Below are positions 43,633 through 51,738 of a stretch of 64,000 nt of DNA, one piece after another (positions within the stretch are counted from its first letter, which is position 1; every line of letters begins with the position of its first letter). This DNA is from an uncultured Methanomicrobiales archaeon. GTDB lineage: Archaea > Halobacteriota > Methanomicrobia > Methanomicrobiales > Methanospirillaceae. Where the stretch lies: contig CAILCG010000001.1 in the NCBI GenBank assembly GCA_903832665.1, positions 1 to 64,000 of the forward strand, written 5' to 3'. The position numbers and the translations under genes were made by a program. Below the pieces are notes generated by a model. It saw only the letters and a program-made list of their open reading frames with translations, did no database searches and was not told the origin of the DNA.

Positions 43633-45468
43633 TCATGTCGTGGAGCATGCGGTGGCGGGCAGGTCAAAAAATTTCCTGAGCCAGAGCTCAGCACATACGA
43701 TCCGCCAGACCTCGGGGGAATATGCGGATCTCCCTTCGAGAAACGAGAGGTAGTTGTGGATAACAGCATCGGCATCCCAGTAGGGGCGTGCATGGAATTT
43801 TTCAGAGCTGAGTAATTCAAGAACGAATGGGCGGAGTTCTTCTTTCATCCAGACCTCTTCTGGAGTGACAAACCCCATCTTATCCCTCCGGCATCGGATT
43901 GACTCAGGAATTATCCCCCTGATGGCGTTCCTGAGTGCAATCTTGGTAATCCCGCAACGGATTTTCTGGCCCAGCGGGAGGGACGCTACGTACTCCACGA
44001 ACCGGACATCAAGATATGGCACCCGGGATTCAATTGAGAACGCCATGGAATTCCGGTCTTCATAATGGAGCAGGGCGGGGAGATTCGTGCTGGTCAGTTC
44101 CCGGTAGAGGACCTCGTCAAGTTGGCCACGGTACCGGTTAACGGGCGGTGCGGTAATGTTAAGGAGGCCCCTGCGTCCTTTCCGGACAAACAGTTGCTCG
44201 ACTGCTGATCGGAAAAACCTGCTATGATGCCTGACACTCCCGGCAATCTCTCGTAATCCGGTCAAAATGTGAAGTGAGCGGAGAAGTCCGCCAATATAAC
44301 TACCCTGGTACGCCAGGTATCCTGCCATCAACTCGTCTGCACCCTGGCCATCCAGTACGACTTTGACCTGCTCACGGGCTAGTCTCATCACACAGTACTG
44401 GGCATAGATCGAGAGCGAACCGAATGGTTCGTCCTGCATGTACACAAGTCGATCAATATCGTCCCAGAGGTTTCCGGGAGAGGGTTCCGTACGATGGGCA
44501 TCCACTCCCGTCATGGCAACTATTTCATCGATATACCTGCTCTCATCGAATCTTTTCTCCGAAAAAACCACGGAGAATGTCTTCTGCCGTGCACCCACAG
44601 CAGCAGGGGCATCTTCGCGTATAAGACCATTGATGATTGCAGTAAGCGCAGATGAATCGATCCCCCCGGACAGGCAGGTGCCGACAGCGACATCGCTCCT
44701 GAGATGAATGCTGGTTGCATCGTGCAGCAGGGTACGGAGCTTTCCGGCGACTTCTTCATCCGGTGCCGGGGAAGAGATCACCCTATTGATCGTTACGTTC
44801 CAGTACCGGAACGGCTTTTGGACCCCTTCTTTTGTAACAACCATTGCGTGTGCGGGTCTCAACTGGAGAATACCGTCAAACATCGTCCTTTCGGAGTGAT
44901 CGAGCACTCCCCATGCAAGATACGTTCCCAACGTCGCATCATCCGGCCTGGTGCCGGTTTCAGGGTGAGCGAGCAGCGCCTTGATCTCGGAGGCGAACAG
45001 GAACGAATCGCTGGTCCGGGTATAATAGAATGGTTTGATCCCGAAGCGGTCCCGGGCACAGAAAAGTTCCTGGCGCTTTTCATCCCAGAGGGCGAATGCC
45101 CACATACCATTGAACCGGTTGAGACACTCATGTCCCCATTCTTCATAGGCATGGAGGATGACTTCCGTGTCGGAAGCCGAGTGGAAGCAGTGGCCTTTCT
45201 CTCTCAGCTCTTCACGGAGCTCAACGAGATTATAGATCTCGCCATTAAAGATCAGCCAGAGGGTGCCATCCTCGCTGGTCATAGGCTGAAGCCCCTCCTC
45301 AGAAAGATCGATGATCGCAAGTCTGCGGTGAGCGAGAGCTACGGGGCCGCTGACGTAGACACCTTCCCCGTCCGGTCCACGGTGGGAGAGACGTTCGGAC
45401 ATGATTGAGAGAAGCGTAGTGTCCGGCTCCTTCCCGTCGAGACAGAACTGTCCTGCGATACCACACAT
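43633..45468 (-). CDS. asnB: Asparagine synthase, glutamine-hydrolysing
   Basis: A 611-residue AsnB-type amidotransferase. The mature N-terminus is Cys2 in MCGIAGQF; NGEIYNL and FNGMWAFALWDEK are in the glutaminase part (about 1-200), and GTCLSGGIDSSALTAI is the ATP-pyrophosphatase loop (about 260-275). Next to manC and a glycan cluster it may act on a surface sugar instead of free aspartate. The frame is open to 45582, but catalysis needs MCGIAG at ATG 45468. It is divergent from the exported-protein genes. Confidence 0.9.
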   Translation of the reverse strand: MCGIAGQFCLDGKEPDTTLLSIMSERLSHRGPDGEGVYVSGPVALAHRRLAIIDLSEEGLQPMTSEDGTLWLIFNGEIYNLVELREELREKGHCFHSASDTEVILHAYEEWGHECLNRFNGMWAFALWDEKRQELFCARDRFGIKPFYYTRTSDSFLFASEIKALLAHPETGTRPDDATLGTYLAWGVLDHSERTMFDGILQLRPAHAMVVTKEGVQKPFRYWNVTINRVISSPAPDEEVAGKLRTLLHDATSIHLRSDVAVGTCLSGGIDSSALTAIINGLIREDAPAAVGARQKTFSVVFSEKRFDESRYIDEIVAMTGVDAHRTEPSPGNLWDDIDRLVYMQDEPFGSLSIYAQYCVMRLAREQVKVVLDGQGADELMAGYLAYQGSYIGGLLRSLHILTGLREIAGSVRHHSRFFRSAVEQLFVRKGRRGLLNITAPPVNRYRGQLDEVLYRELTSTNLPALLHYEDRNSMAFSIESRVPYLDVRFVEYVASLPLGQKIRCGITKIALRNAIRGIIPESIRCRRDKMGFVTPEEVWMKEELRPFVLELLSSEKFHARPYWDADAVIHNYLSFLEGRSAYSPEVWRIVCAELWLRKFFDLPATACSTT

Positions 45469-45849
45469 TATGGTAATGGTGGGTGGTGCCGGATTAAAAA
45501 GATATGAGAATCCGGCAGAGGGCATGCCGGAGGTAACCATGGAATGTACGCCCGGACCGCTTCTGACTTTTCTTGCGGTCAAATCTCCTTTAAAGTGATC
45601 AATGTTAAGAGGACCGCTGTATTGAGATCCTCTTTCAGGTTCTTTCGTTTTTTCATATAGTACACTCCCGGGTGTAATTAATCCCGTTTTTCGTCAATAA
45701 TACTCCCCCTCCATGATGCGAATATAAGTGGCCCCGGAGGAATCGTCATGGAAGTTAATCCCTTAAAGAGAAATTCGGCAGGAAAATGAAAGGTAACCGC
45801 CAGAAAAGTGCCGGTTTACCTGGTTCCTGCCAGATTCCCTGGAGAAATT
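45469..45849. promoter_or_regulatory. Divergent promoter region between asnB and the exported protein gene
   Basis: A 380-base gene-free region. CCATGATGCGAATATAAG at 45711-45728 is a TATA-like promoter that recurs upstream of the lipoprotein gene at 50840. A short dyad with arms TACAC and GTGTA lies at 45661-45676. The ATG at 45808 in frame with the exported protein is too far from the signal peptide, so the start is at 45850. Confidence 0.5.
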
Positions 45850-47037
45850 ATGAAAAAAAGATCCGCCATAATCAGCATAATTCTGGGGTTGCTGATGATT
45901 TCAGCAATCCCTCTTGCAAGCGCAGCCACTACTTCGTCGATGTTGTATGTATCTTCCTATACCATGGATCCTGCAGTCCTCTATCCCTATGAGCAGGGTA
46001 CTGTTTCAGTAACCTTGGGGAACAGCGGTAATCAGTCAATTGGGCTTTCAAATCCGAATCTCATCAGCGATACGATCACTATTGACAAGAAGGATTCCTG
46101 GAACACGATGAGCTATATTGCATCCGGCTCCACGATCACGTACTCGTTCCTTGTATCTGCAAATCCTCCCGACAGCAGTCATTTCGCCCTTTTCTCCATA
46201 GAGACAAAAGACGGCGATATCTTCCACTATCCGATCCTCATCACCGTGGATTCGACCGATCTCATTGCCAGTATTTCAGATGCGCCCAGTGTTTTTCCTG
46301 CAGAAATTGAAAAAACGGTTAATCTGAGCATCGTCAATCCCCGTGCCGGGAAGATTGACAATATCTTTGTCACTGCATCAGACAGCGGCATTAAAGTCAG
46401 CCCGTCAGAAAAATATGTCAGTTCTCTCGATGCCCAGAGTTCTGCCGTGGTTCCTTTTACGGTAACCCCAAGTCAGGCTGCAAACCTGACCTTCCATATC
46501 AGCTACCAGAGCGGGGATATTGATCATTCCACGGAAGTAGTCCTGCCCATCAATGTCGGGAATGACAAGACTGCAGCACTACCGGTAGTAAATAATGTTG
46601 CCCTGACAACCAAAGGTTCTTATTATGACCTTACCGGGGATATCACCAATACCGGTATTACTGATGCAAAAGGTCTCACGGTAACGGTCGGATCCCCTGC
46701 ACAGTCCACCGGGACGTACGCTGAATATGCCATTGGCAGCCTGGCTTCCGATGATTCCAGGAGTTTTGAAGTGACCTTCACTGCCCAGGATCTCACGTCC
46801 GTCCCTCTTGTCATGCTCTGGAAAGATGCAGAAGGGAATGATTACAGCCTTACCAAGAAGCTCAATCTTGGCACGGCTTCCGGCTCCGGCAGCAACAGCT
46901 CGGTATCGAGGACTTCAGGTAATGCCGGCATGGGAGCCGGGGGTCCTCAGGGAATGGGCGGCGCACCTCCGGGTATGGGAAGTACAAGCCTCTTTTCCGG
47001 TAGCAAAGCAGTGGTATCAGTTCGTTCTACCCGGTAA
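45850..47037 (+). CDS. Exported protein with repeated beta domains, membrane anchor shifted out of frame
   Basis: A 395-residue secreted protein (COG1361/NEW3-like). KKRSAIISIILGLLMISAIPLASA is the signal peptide; three or four beta-sandwich segments follow (about 40-330), as in S-layer-like or accessory proteins. The last segment is a Gly/Ser/Met/Pro linker. The frame stops at 47037, but the adjacent frame continues as SSGISSFYPVIAGGILVFIG and KRKWLTAKFRKQ to TAA 47118-47120, a C-terminal membrane anchor with basic tail. A base missing near AAA at 47005-47007 explains this. It precedes the ABC genes by 12 bases and probably works with them. Confidence 0.8.
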   Translation: MKKRSAIISIILGLLMISAIPLASAATTSSMLYVSSYTMDPAVLYPYEQGTVSVTLGNSGNQSIGLSNPNLISDTITIDKKDSWNTMSYIASGSTITYSFLVSANPPDSSHFALFSIETKDGDIFHYPILITVDSTDLIASISDAPSVFPAEIEKTVNLSIVNPRAGKIDNIFVTASDSGIKVSPSEKYVSSLDAQSSAVVPFTVTPSQAANLTFHISYQSGDIDHSTEVVLPINVGNDKTAALPVVNNVALTTKGSYYDLTGDITNTGITDAKGLTVTVGSPAQSTGTYAEYAIGSLASDDSRSFEVTFTAQDLTSVPLVMLWKDAEGNDYSLTKKLNLGTASGSGSNSSVSRTSGNAGMGAGGPQGMGGAPPGMGSTSLFSGSKAVVSVRSTR

Positions 47038-47132
47038 TTGCTGGAGGAATCCTGGTTTTCATCGGTATCGTGCTGTATACCAAACGCAAATGGCTCACTG
47101 CAAAATTCAGGAAACAGTAAGGGGGATCAACC

Positions 47133-47810
47133 ATGATCACTACCCCACTTATCCGGTTTGCGGATGTCAGCAAGGTATACCACCTGGAAAGCGGCGATTT
47201 TACCGCACTCGACCATATCACCCTTGATATCGATGATAACGAATTCGTCGCGATCATGGGACCCTCGGGTTCCGGCAAATCGACGATGATGAATCAGCTG
47301 GGAATCCTTGACGTGCCTACATCGGGAGAGTTGTTTATCTCGGGGAGGAATGTGGCCAGCCTGACCGCACTTGAGCGGACGCACATGCGCAGGGATACGA
47401 TCGGGTATATCTTCCAGAAGTTTTACTTAATTCCCCTGCTCTCTGCGTACGAGAACGTGGAGTACCCGCTCATCCTGAAGTACAAGAAACGGGATGAGTC
47501 CGGAAAAGCCGCAGCAGTTTTACAATCTGTGGGGTTTGACGAGGCGATGCGTGCACACCGTCCGAACCAGTTATCAGGAGGTCAACAGCAGCGCGTGGCA
47601 ATCGCCCGGGCGCTGGTCAATGACCCGAAGATCCTGCTCTGTGACGAGCCGACCGGCAATCTTGACCGGAAGACCGGGCACCAGATCATGGACATTCTCT
47701 GCGGACTTCATGCCGAAGGAAAGACTGTTGTCATCGTGACCCATGATCCGAAGATCGCGGAGTACGCGAACCGGACAATTACTCTTGAAGACGGGAGGAT
47801 AGCAGCATGA
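47133..47810 (+). CDS. MacB/LolD-type ABC transporter ATP-binding protein
   Basis: A 225-residue ATPase. Walker A is GPSGSGKST (about 43-51), the Q-loop is IFQKFYLIPLLSAYENVEYPL, the signature is LSGGQQQRVAIARAL and Walker B is ILLCDEPTGNLD. It belongs to the group that drives mechanotransmission exporters rather than substrate channels. It overlaps the permease gene by four bases. Confidence 0.93.
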   Translation: MITTPLIRFADVSKVYHLESGDFTALDHITLDIDDNEFVAIMGPSGSGKSTMMNQLGILDVPTSGELFISGRNVASLTALERTHMRRDTIGYIFQKFYLIPLLSAYENVEYPLILKYKKRDESGKAAAVLQSVGFDEAMRAHRPNQLSGGQQQRVAIARALVNDPKILLCDEPTGNLDRKTGHQIMDILCGLHAEGKTVVIVTHDPKIAEYANRTITLEDGRIAA

Positions 47811-49018
47811 AAGACATATTCTTTGATCTCTCCGTCAGGAGCGTTCGCCTGAATCTCCTTCGCTCTATCCTTGCCTCGATCGGCATTGTGATCGGCGTTG
47901 TCGCAATCTCTTCGATGGGAATGTTGGGGACCAATATGCAGCTCCAGGTAAAGGATCAGCTCTCCTCGGGCGCAGACACAATCGTCATCACGGCTGATGC
48001 CGTCAGGATGGGTCCCCCGGGATCCGGTCCCACATCTTCATCGTCATCGGCAACAGGGATCTCAAAAACGCAGCTGAATAAGATCAAACTGGCTGCGGGG
48101 TCAACGAGTAAGATTATACCGATAGATTCGACAAATACTGAATTCACATTGTTATCGACATCTGGCCGGAGCTCGGTCTACGGGATCAATCCTGATGACA
48201 TCACAAAGTTCCTGACGATATCAAACGGGACAAATATTGAAGGCATAAATGATGCCCTCGCGGGATCCACTATCGCTACCAACTTCAATCTGAAGATCGG
48301 CAGCAGGATCAGGATCGGGAAAGATACCGAAGAGTCCCGCCCGGTGGTCAGGATTGTCGGGATCCTTGCAGAACGGGGCATGTCTTCGGATAATGTGAAT
48401 ACCGACAATGCCATCGTTGTTTCCAATGACTGGTACACGAACCAGTACGGCGGGAAGGATACGTACAGTCAGGTGAACGTGATTGTCAAGGATATCAATA
48501 CGATCACTGATGTCGAAACTGCGATTGACGCGAAACTGAACACGGATACGAAAAAACCCGCGGTAAAAATTTCAGACGCCAGTTCCCGGATCTCCAGTAT
48601 CTCATCATCCCTGTCATCGATCACCGCATTCATTCTTGCGATCGGGGGTATCTCGCTCCTGGTTGCTGCCATGAGCATCTTCAATGTGATGATGATGTCG
48701 GTGAATGAGCGGATCCAGGAGATCGGGATCCTTCTCTCCATAGGGACCGAGAAAGGGGAAGTGCGCAGGATGTTCCTGTACGAAGCGGTTATCCTGGGAA
48801 TACTGGGTGCGGGTATCGGGGGATTGGGCAGCCTCATCATCGGGTATTCTGTGGTAAGCTACATGATCGGCACTACGGAGTCCTTCTTCCTCCCTGAAAG
48901 TATCATGTATATCCCGATAGGTATGGCGTTTGGTCTCCTGGTTTGTATCCTCTCCGGAGTCTACCCGGCATGGCGGGCATCGAACATGGATCCGATTGAT
49001 GCGCTGAGGAGTGAATGA
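47807..49018 (+). CDS. MacB-type ABC transporter permease
   Basis: A 403-residue permease with an N-terminal membrane helix (about 18-40), a large extracytoplasmic domain (about 45-275) and three C-terminal membrane helices with the FtsX pattern (LLVAAMSIFNVMMMSVNERIQEIGILLSIG, about 285-315). SNMDPIDALRSE is the conserved C-terminus. It forms an exporter with the preceding ATPase and perhaps the exported protein at 45850. Confidence 0.92.
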   Translation: MKDIFFDLSVRSVRLNLLRSILASIGIVIGVVAISSMGMLGTNMQLQVKDQLSSGADTIVITADAVRMGPPGSGPTSSSSSATGISKTQLNKIKLAAGSTSKIIPIDSTNTEFTLLSTSGRSSVYGINPDDITKFLTISNGTNIEGINDALAGSTIATNFNLKIGSRIRIGKDTEESRPVVRIVGILAERGMSSDNVNTDNAIVVSNDWYTNQYGGKDTYSQVNVIVKDINTITDVETAIDAKLNTDTKKPAVKISDASSRISSISSSLSSITAFILAIGGISLLVAAMSIFNVMMMSVNERIQEIGILLSIGTEKGEVRRMFLYEAVILGILGAGIGGLGSLIIGYSVVSYMIGTTESFFLPESIMYIPIGMAFGLLVCILSGVYPAWRASNMDPIDALRSE

Positions 49019-49054
49019 ATGACGAACACCAGAAACTGCGAGGAGATGAATGAG

Positions 49055-49168
49055 ATGTCCGTTCTGTTAAAATACTATATTCAGAAAGTTGTCTCGAAAA
49101 TAAAAACCTCAAAGAAGGCACAGGAGAAGACTGCACCCCTCCGGAAGAACCGGGGGGGTGGTGAGTAG
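49055..49168 (+). CDS. Small basic peptide downstream of the ABC operon
   Basis: A 37-codon frame starting at ATG 49055 with AGGAG nine bases upstream. The peptide begins MSVLLKYYIQKVV and is Lys-rich throughout, with no membrane segment or known motif. It could be a small accessory protein, but the evidence is the ribosome binding site and position only. Confidence 0.3.
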   Translation: MSVLLKYYIQKVVSKIKTSKKAQEKTAPLRKNRGGGE

Positions 49169-50133
49169 CGGGTACCGCTATGGATCCCCAGCCCTGCCTT
49201 TCTGGCGGGTATGGACCATCAGCACTCTTTGCGGGTGGGGTCAGGCGGTCCAGAAAATTTCCCTTTTTAGTCCAGGCTCAGGGTCTTTCGGATACTTTAA
49301 GCTGCCACCGAACCTGGCAAGGAATATTTTTTTTGTAACTGACCTGTGTTGGATTATGTACCCTCTGTGGTTCAAATTATACCGGGCCCCCGGCATTATA
49401 TCACTCGCGTCATAGTCTGAATATAACAGGGTCCGGGTGTATGGTGATGCAGGGTGACTGCCCTGGCCGGCAGCCATCGGTAAAGGAGGTGATTGCCACA
49501 AAAGGACGGGAAGTTGTGAATCGACTAAAAATATGCCGGTAACAAGTGTTGCAGTCGCCGTTCACGCGTCATTATCGCGACCGTCCACTATGGTTCCGGC
49601 ATTCCATTGCGGGAATGAACAAAGCTACCGTTTAAAAAAAGTCACGATGAGTACGCAGGTAAGGAGAATCACAAAATCCCATAAAATCAATAAAAGCGCG
49701 ATTGAACCGGGTATCTGCCAGAGATCAGGAACACCCAGAAACCGGCAAATTACAGGAAAGAAGCAACAGGTTCAATTCGCGTGAAATCCAGACCAGGAGG
49801 GCGATTTTGCGGGACCCGCAACGCAGGAATCGTCCCCTTTATCGGGCAGGATATTACCCTGATCCTGCTCCCTCTCTTTTTTTACTAAGTACCGGGGTTA
49901 CCCGTTAAGATGGCGACAAACAGTCAAACCTTCGCTCAAGGATACTAGATCCGCCAAAGTTCAATTATCACCCGTTTTGGGTGTGTATTTCACTTCCCTC
50001 ATGCTCGGATCATAAATAAGGACGTGAAGAAAGGGTCGCATTAAAGGTGCAAAATTGCAGACTCCCTTGAGTAGCAACGAATGCTGGGGGCAGCCGCACC
50101 ACAACTGCGAGCAATTACATCAGTGCATCGCCA
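49169..50133. other. Gene-poor region with remnants
   Basis: Nearly a kilobase without a convincing gene. The frames at 49158-49415, 49241-49501 and 49533-49784 have compositions unlike coding sequence. On the minus strand, 49625-49770 reads as a hydrophobic tail (IALLLILWDFVILLTCVLIV) ending in basic residues and a stop, without any start codon, so it is probably a decayed membrane protein. Promoter-like sequences are visible at about 49412 (GAATATAAC) and 50008 (CATAAATAAGG). Confidence 0.4.
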
Positions 50134-50379
50134 GTGACAACGGTGCCAACCACGGTGGAAACCATTAGTACACCCGCGGTCACCATCACGACCTCGGCAA
50201 CACCTGCAGCAACTACGGCAGCCGATGTAACTACGAAAGGGGACCCCACGTCCGACACCTCCTCAATCTTTTATATCATCGTTGGTGTTCTCGTCATTGT
50301 CGGAATAGGAATTGCCGTTCTGTTCTTTTTCCGGAGGCCGCCGGGTGGGAGACACAGGTCATGGGACCGGCAGTTGTAA
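50134..50379 (+). pseudogene. C-terminal anchor remnant of a Thr-rich surface protein
   Basis: The frame is open from about 50085 without a credible start (GTG 50134 is the first possible). It encodes a Thr/Ala/Pro-rich linker of about 50 residues, then a membrane helix (SIFYIIVGVLVIVGIGIAVLFFF) and a basic tail (RRPPGGRHRS). This is how archaeal surface proteins end. The large extracellular part is missing, so I read it as the remnant of a deleted gene, though a short anchored protein is possible. Confidence 0.5.
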
Positions 50380-50594
50380 GGAAGATCATGCTTGTGACCA
50401 CCTTCCGTAATCACCCGGTTGGACAGTGAACAAAGGGGTGAATGGGTTTTAGGTAACCTGTATCCAAATCCTTTTTCAGACCCTCCTAAATTTTCAGAAT
50501 GTTCCGGCGTCGCGGTCCTCATATCACTCATATCGGGATATTGTACCCCGGGGAGTTCAATGAATGGCAGGTTGCATTGAAGTAATTCACTGCA

Positions 50595-50617
50595 CCCATG
50601 GTGCGAATATATAATGG
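50595..50617 (+). promoter_or_regulatory. Recurring TATA promoter element, second copy
   Basis: CCATGGTGCGAATATATAAT at 50596-50615 matches the element CCATGATGCGAATATAAG at 45711-45728 closely. Both precede genes for exported proteins. The distance to the lipoprotein start is 220 bases here, so the transcript would have a long leader. Confidence 0.45.
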
Positions 50618-50839
50618 CCGGTGGTTATTGGGATGCGGGACGATCACCTCCCAGAAGATGATTAAAAAAAACTTTGATGAAGCAACCCTGTCGGTTTTCG
50701 CGGCCAGGTGTTGAGCACCGTACGGTAATCGTGCACTGCCTGGATTCGTGAACCGGGCTCAGAGCGGTAAGCCTTCATACAAACCCAGGCACGGGCGCAT
50801 TTTATTGCGAGGTGCCGTAAATCCCAGGAGATGAATCAG

Positions 50840-51175
50840 ATGAAAAGAAGCAGTATCATAATGCTGATCGTATCAGTAGTCCTCGTCGGAGGAATCCTGG
50901 TTGCAGGATGTACCCAGGAGACCGCGAGCAGTTCCGGACAATCCGCTACCACCCAGCCCGCCTCCGCAGGACAGGCACAGACCGTTGACAAAACATCCGG
51001 AGCGGGTTCCGGCATCGTTGCCTCCTCAGCAACACCCGACCAGGCCGGCAGTGGTGACAAGCCGCAGTTCAACGAGTCCGCCGGCGCAAAGGGAGCCCGT
51101 CCCGAAGGTATGCAGGGAAACGGTACCCACCCCTCAGGAACCCCGCCCTCCGGTACACCGCCGACCGGATCCTAG
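50840..51175 (+). CDS. Small secreted lipoprotein
   Basis: A protein of about 111 residues. MKRSSIIMLIVSVVLVGGIL is a signal sequence followed by LVAGC, a lipobox where the Cys would become the lipidated N-terminus. The mature part has no fold I recognise: it is low in complexity, rich in Ser, Ala, Gly, Pro and Thr, and ends in a repeat HPSGTPPSGTPPTGS. It could be a surface spacer or a carrier. It is preceded by GGAGATGAATCAG, so ATG 50831 is an alternative start. Confidence 0.7.
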   Translation: MKRSSIIMLIVSVVLVGGILVAGCTQETASSSGQSATTQPASAGQAQTVDKTSGAGSGIVASSATPDQAGSGDKPQFNESAGAKGARPEGMQGNGTHPSGTPPSGTPPTGS

Positions 51176-51298
51176 GCTCCTTCGGCAGAGTCCCTGGAAT
51201 GAATCAAAAATGCATGCCAGAATGCAGGGCACCTTCCCTGTAGCGATCACTTTTTTTTTAGAAAAGTACCAGGATGGATTGCTACCATCCATCCCTTC

Positions 51299-51730
51299 TC
51301 AAACCCGGACTTTTTTCAGATCCCCGAGTAATTGTACAACAGAACTGTACCGGTCCTGTGGCTTCTTTGCCATGCATTTCAGGATAATTTCCCTGATCAA
51401 TCCGGCATCCTGTCCCACAGGGGCCAGTGGCAGCGGGTCGTCGTGCAGGATCGCATGGGTCACCTCACCCATACCTCCGCCCCGGAAGGGGACTTCTCCT
51501 GCCAGCATCTCGTAGAATAAGACCCCCAGCTGGTAGATATCCGTCCAGGGGCCCGGTTCGCCGTAGAGGTTCGGGGCCAGCTGCTCGGGGGCTGCATACT
51601 CCAGGGAAAATCCGATCAGGCCGGACTGTCTGGTCCCCTCTGCCTTGGAAAGTCCCCAGTCCGAGATCTTCGGCGTACCATCCGGCAGCAGGCCCGGGAA
51701 ATTATCGCTATTCTCAAGGATGTGCGGGAC
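51299..51730 (-). pseudogene. C-terminal half of a Ser/Thr protein kinase
   Basis: A 143-codon stretch in one open frame that starts near the catalytic loop and runs to the end of a Hanks-type kinase domain. KISDWGLSK (DWG instead of DFG), FSLEYAAPEQLAP (APE motif), GPWTDIYQLGVLFYEMLAGEVPF and a final KPQDRYSSVVQLLGDL are recognisable. The N-lobe, with the P-loop and ATP lysine, is absent, because the frame meets the start of the oppositely oriented GT39 gene at 51739. It cannot be an active kinase unless another N-lobe is supplied. Confidence 0.7.
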
Positions 51731-51738
51731 CGGTGGCC

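Noticed and set aside
49625-49770. Membrane protein on the minus strand
   Set aside because: Hydrophobic reading is convincing, but there is no start codon and the upstream part has a stop; treated as a remnant in the gap entry.
51427-51738. Plus-strand extension upstream of the GT39 gene
   Set aside because: It is the shadow of the kinase remnant on the minus strand; the protein begins at ATG 51739.
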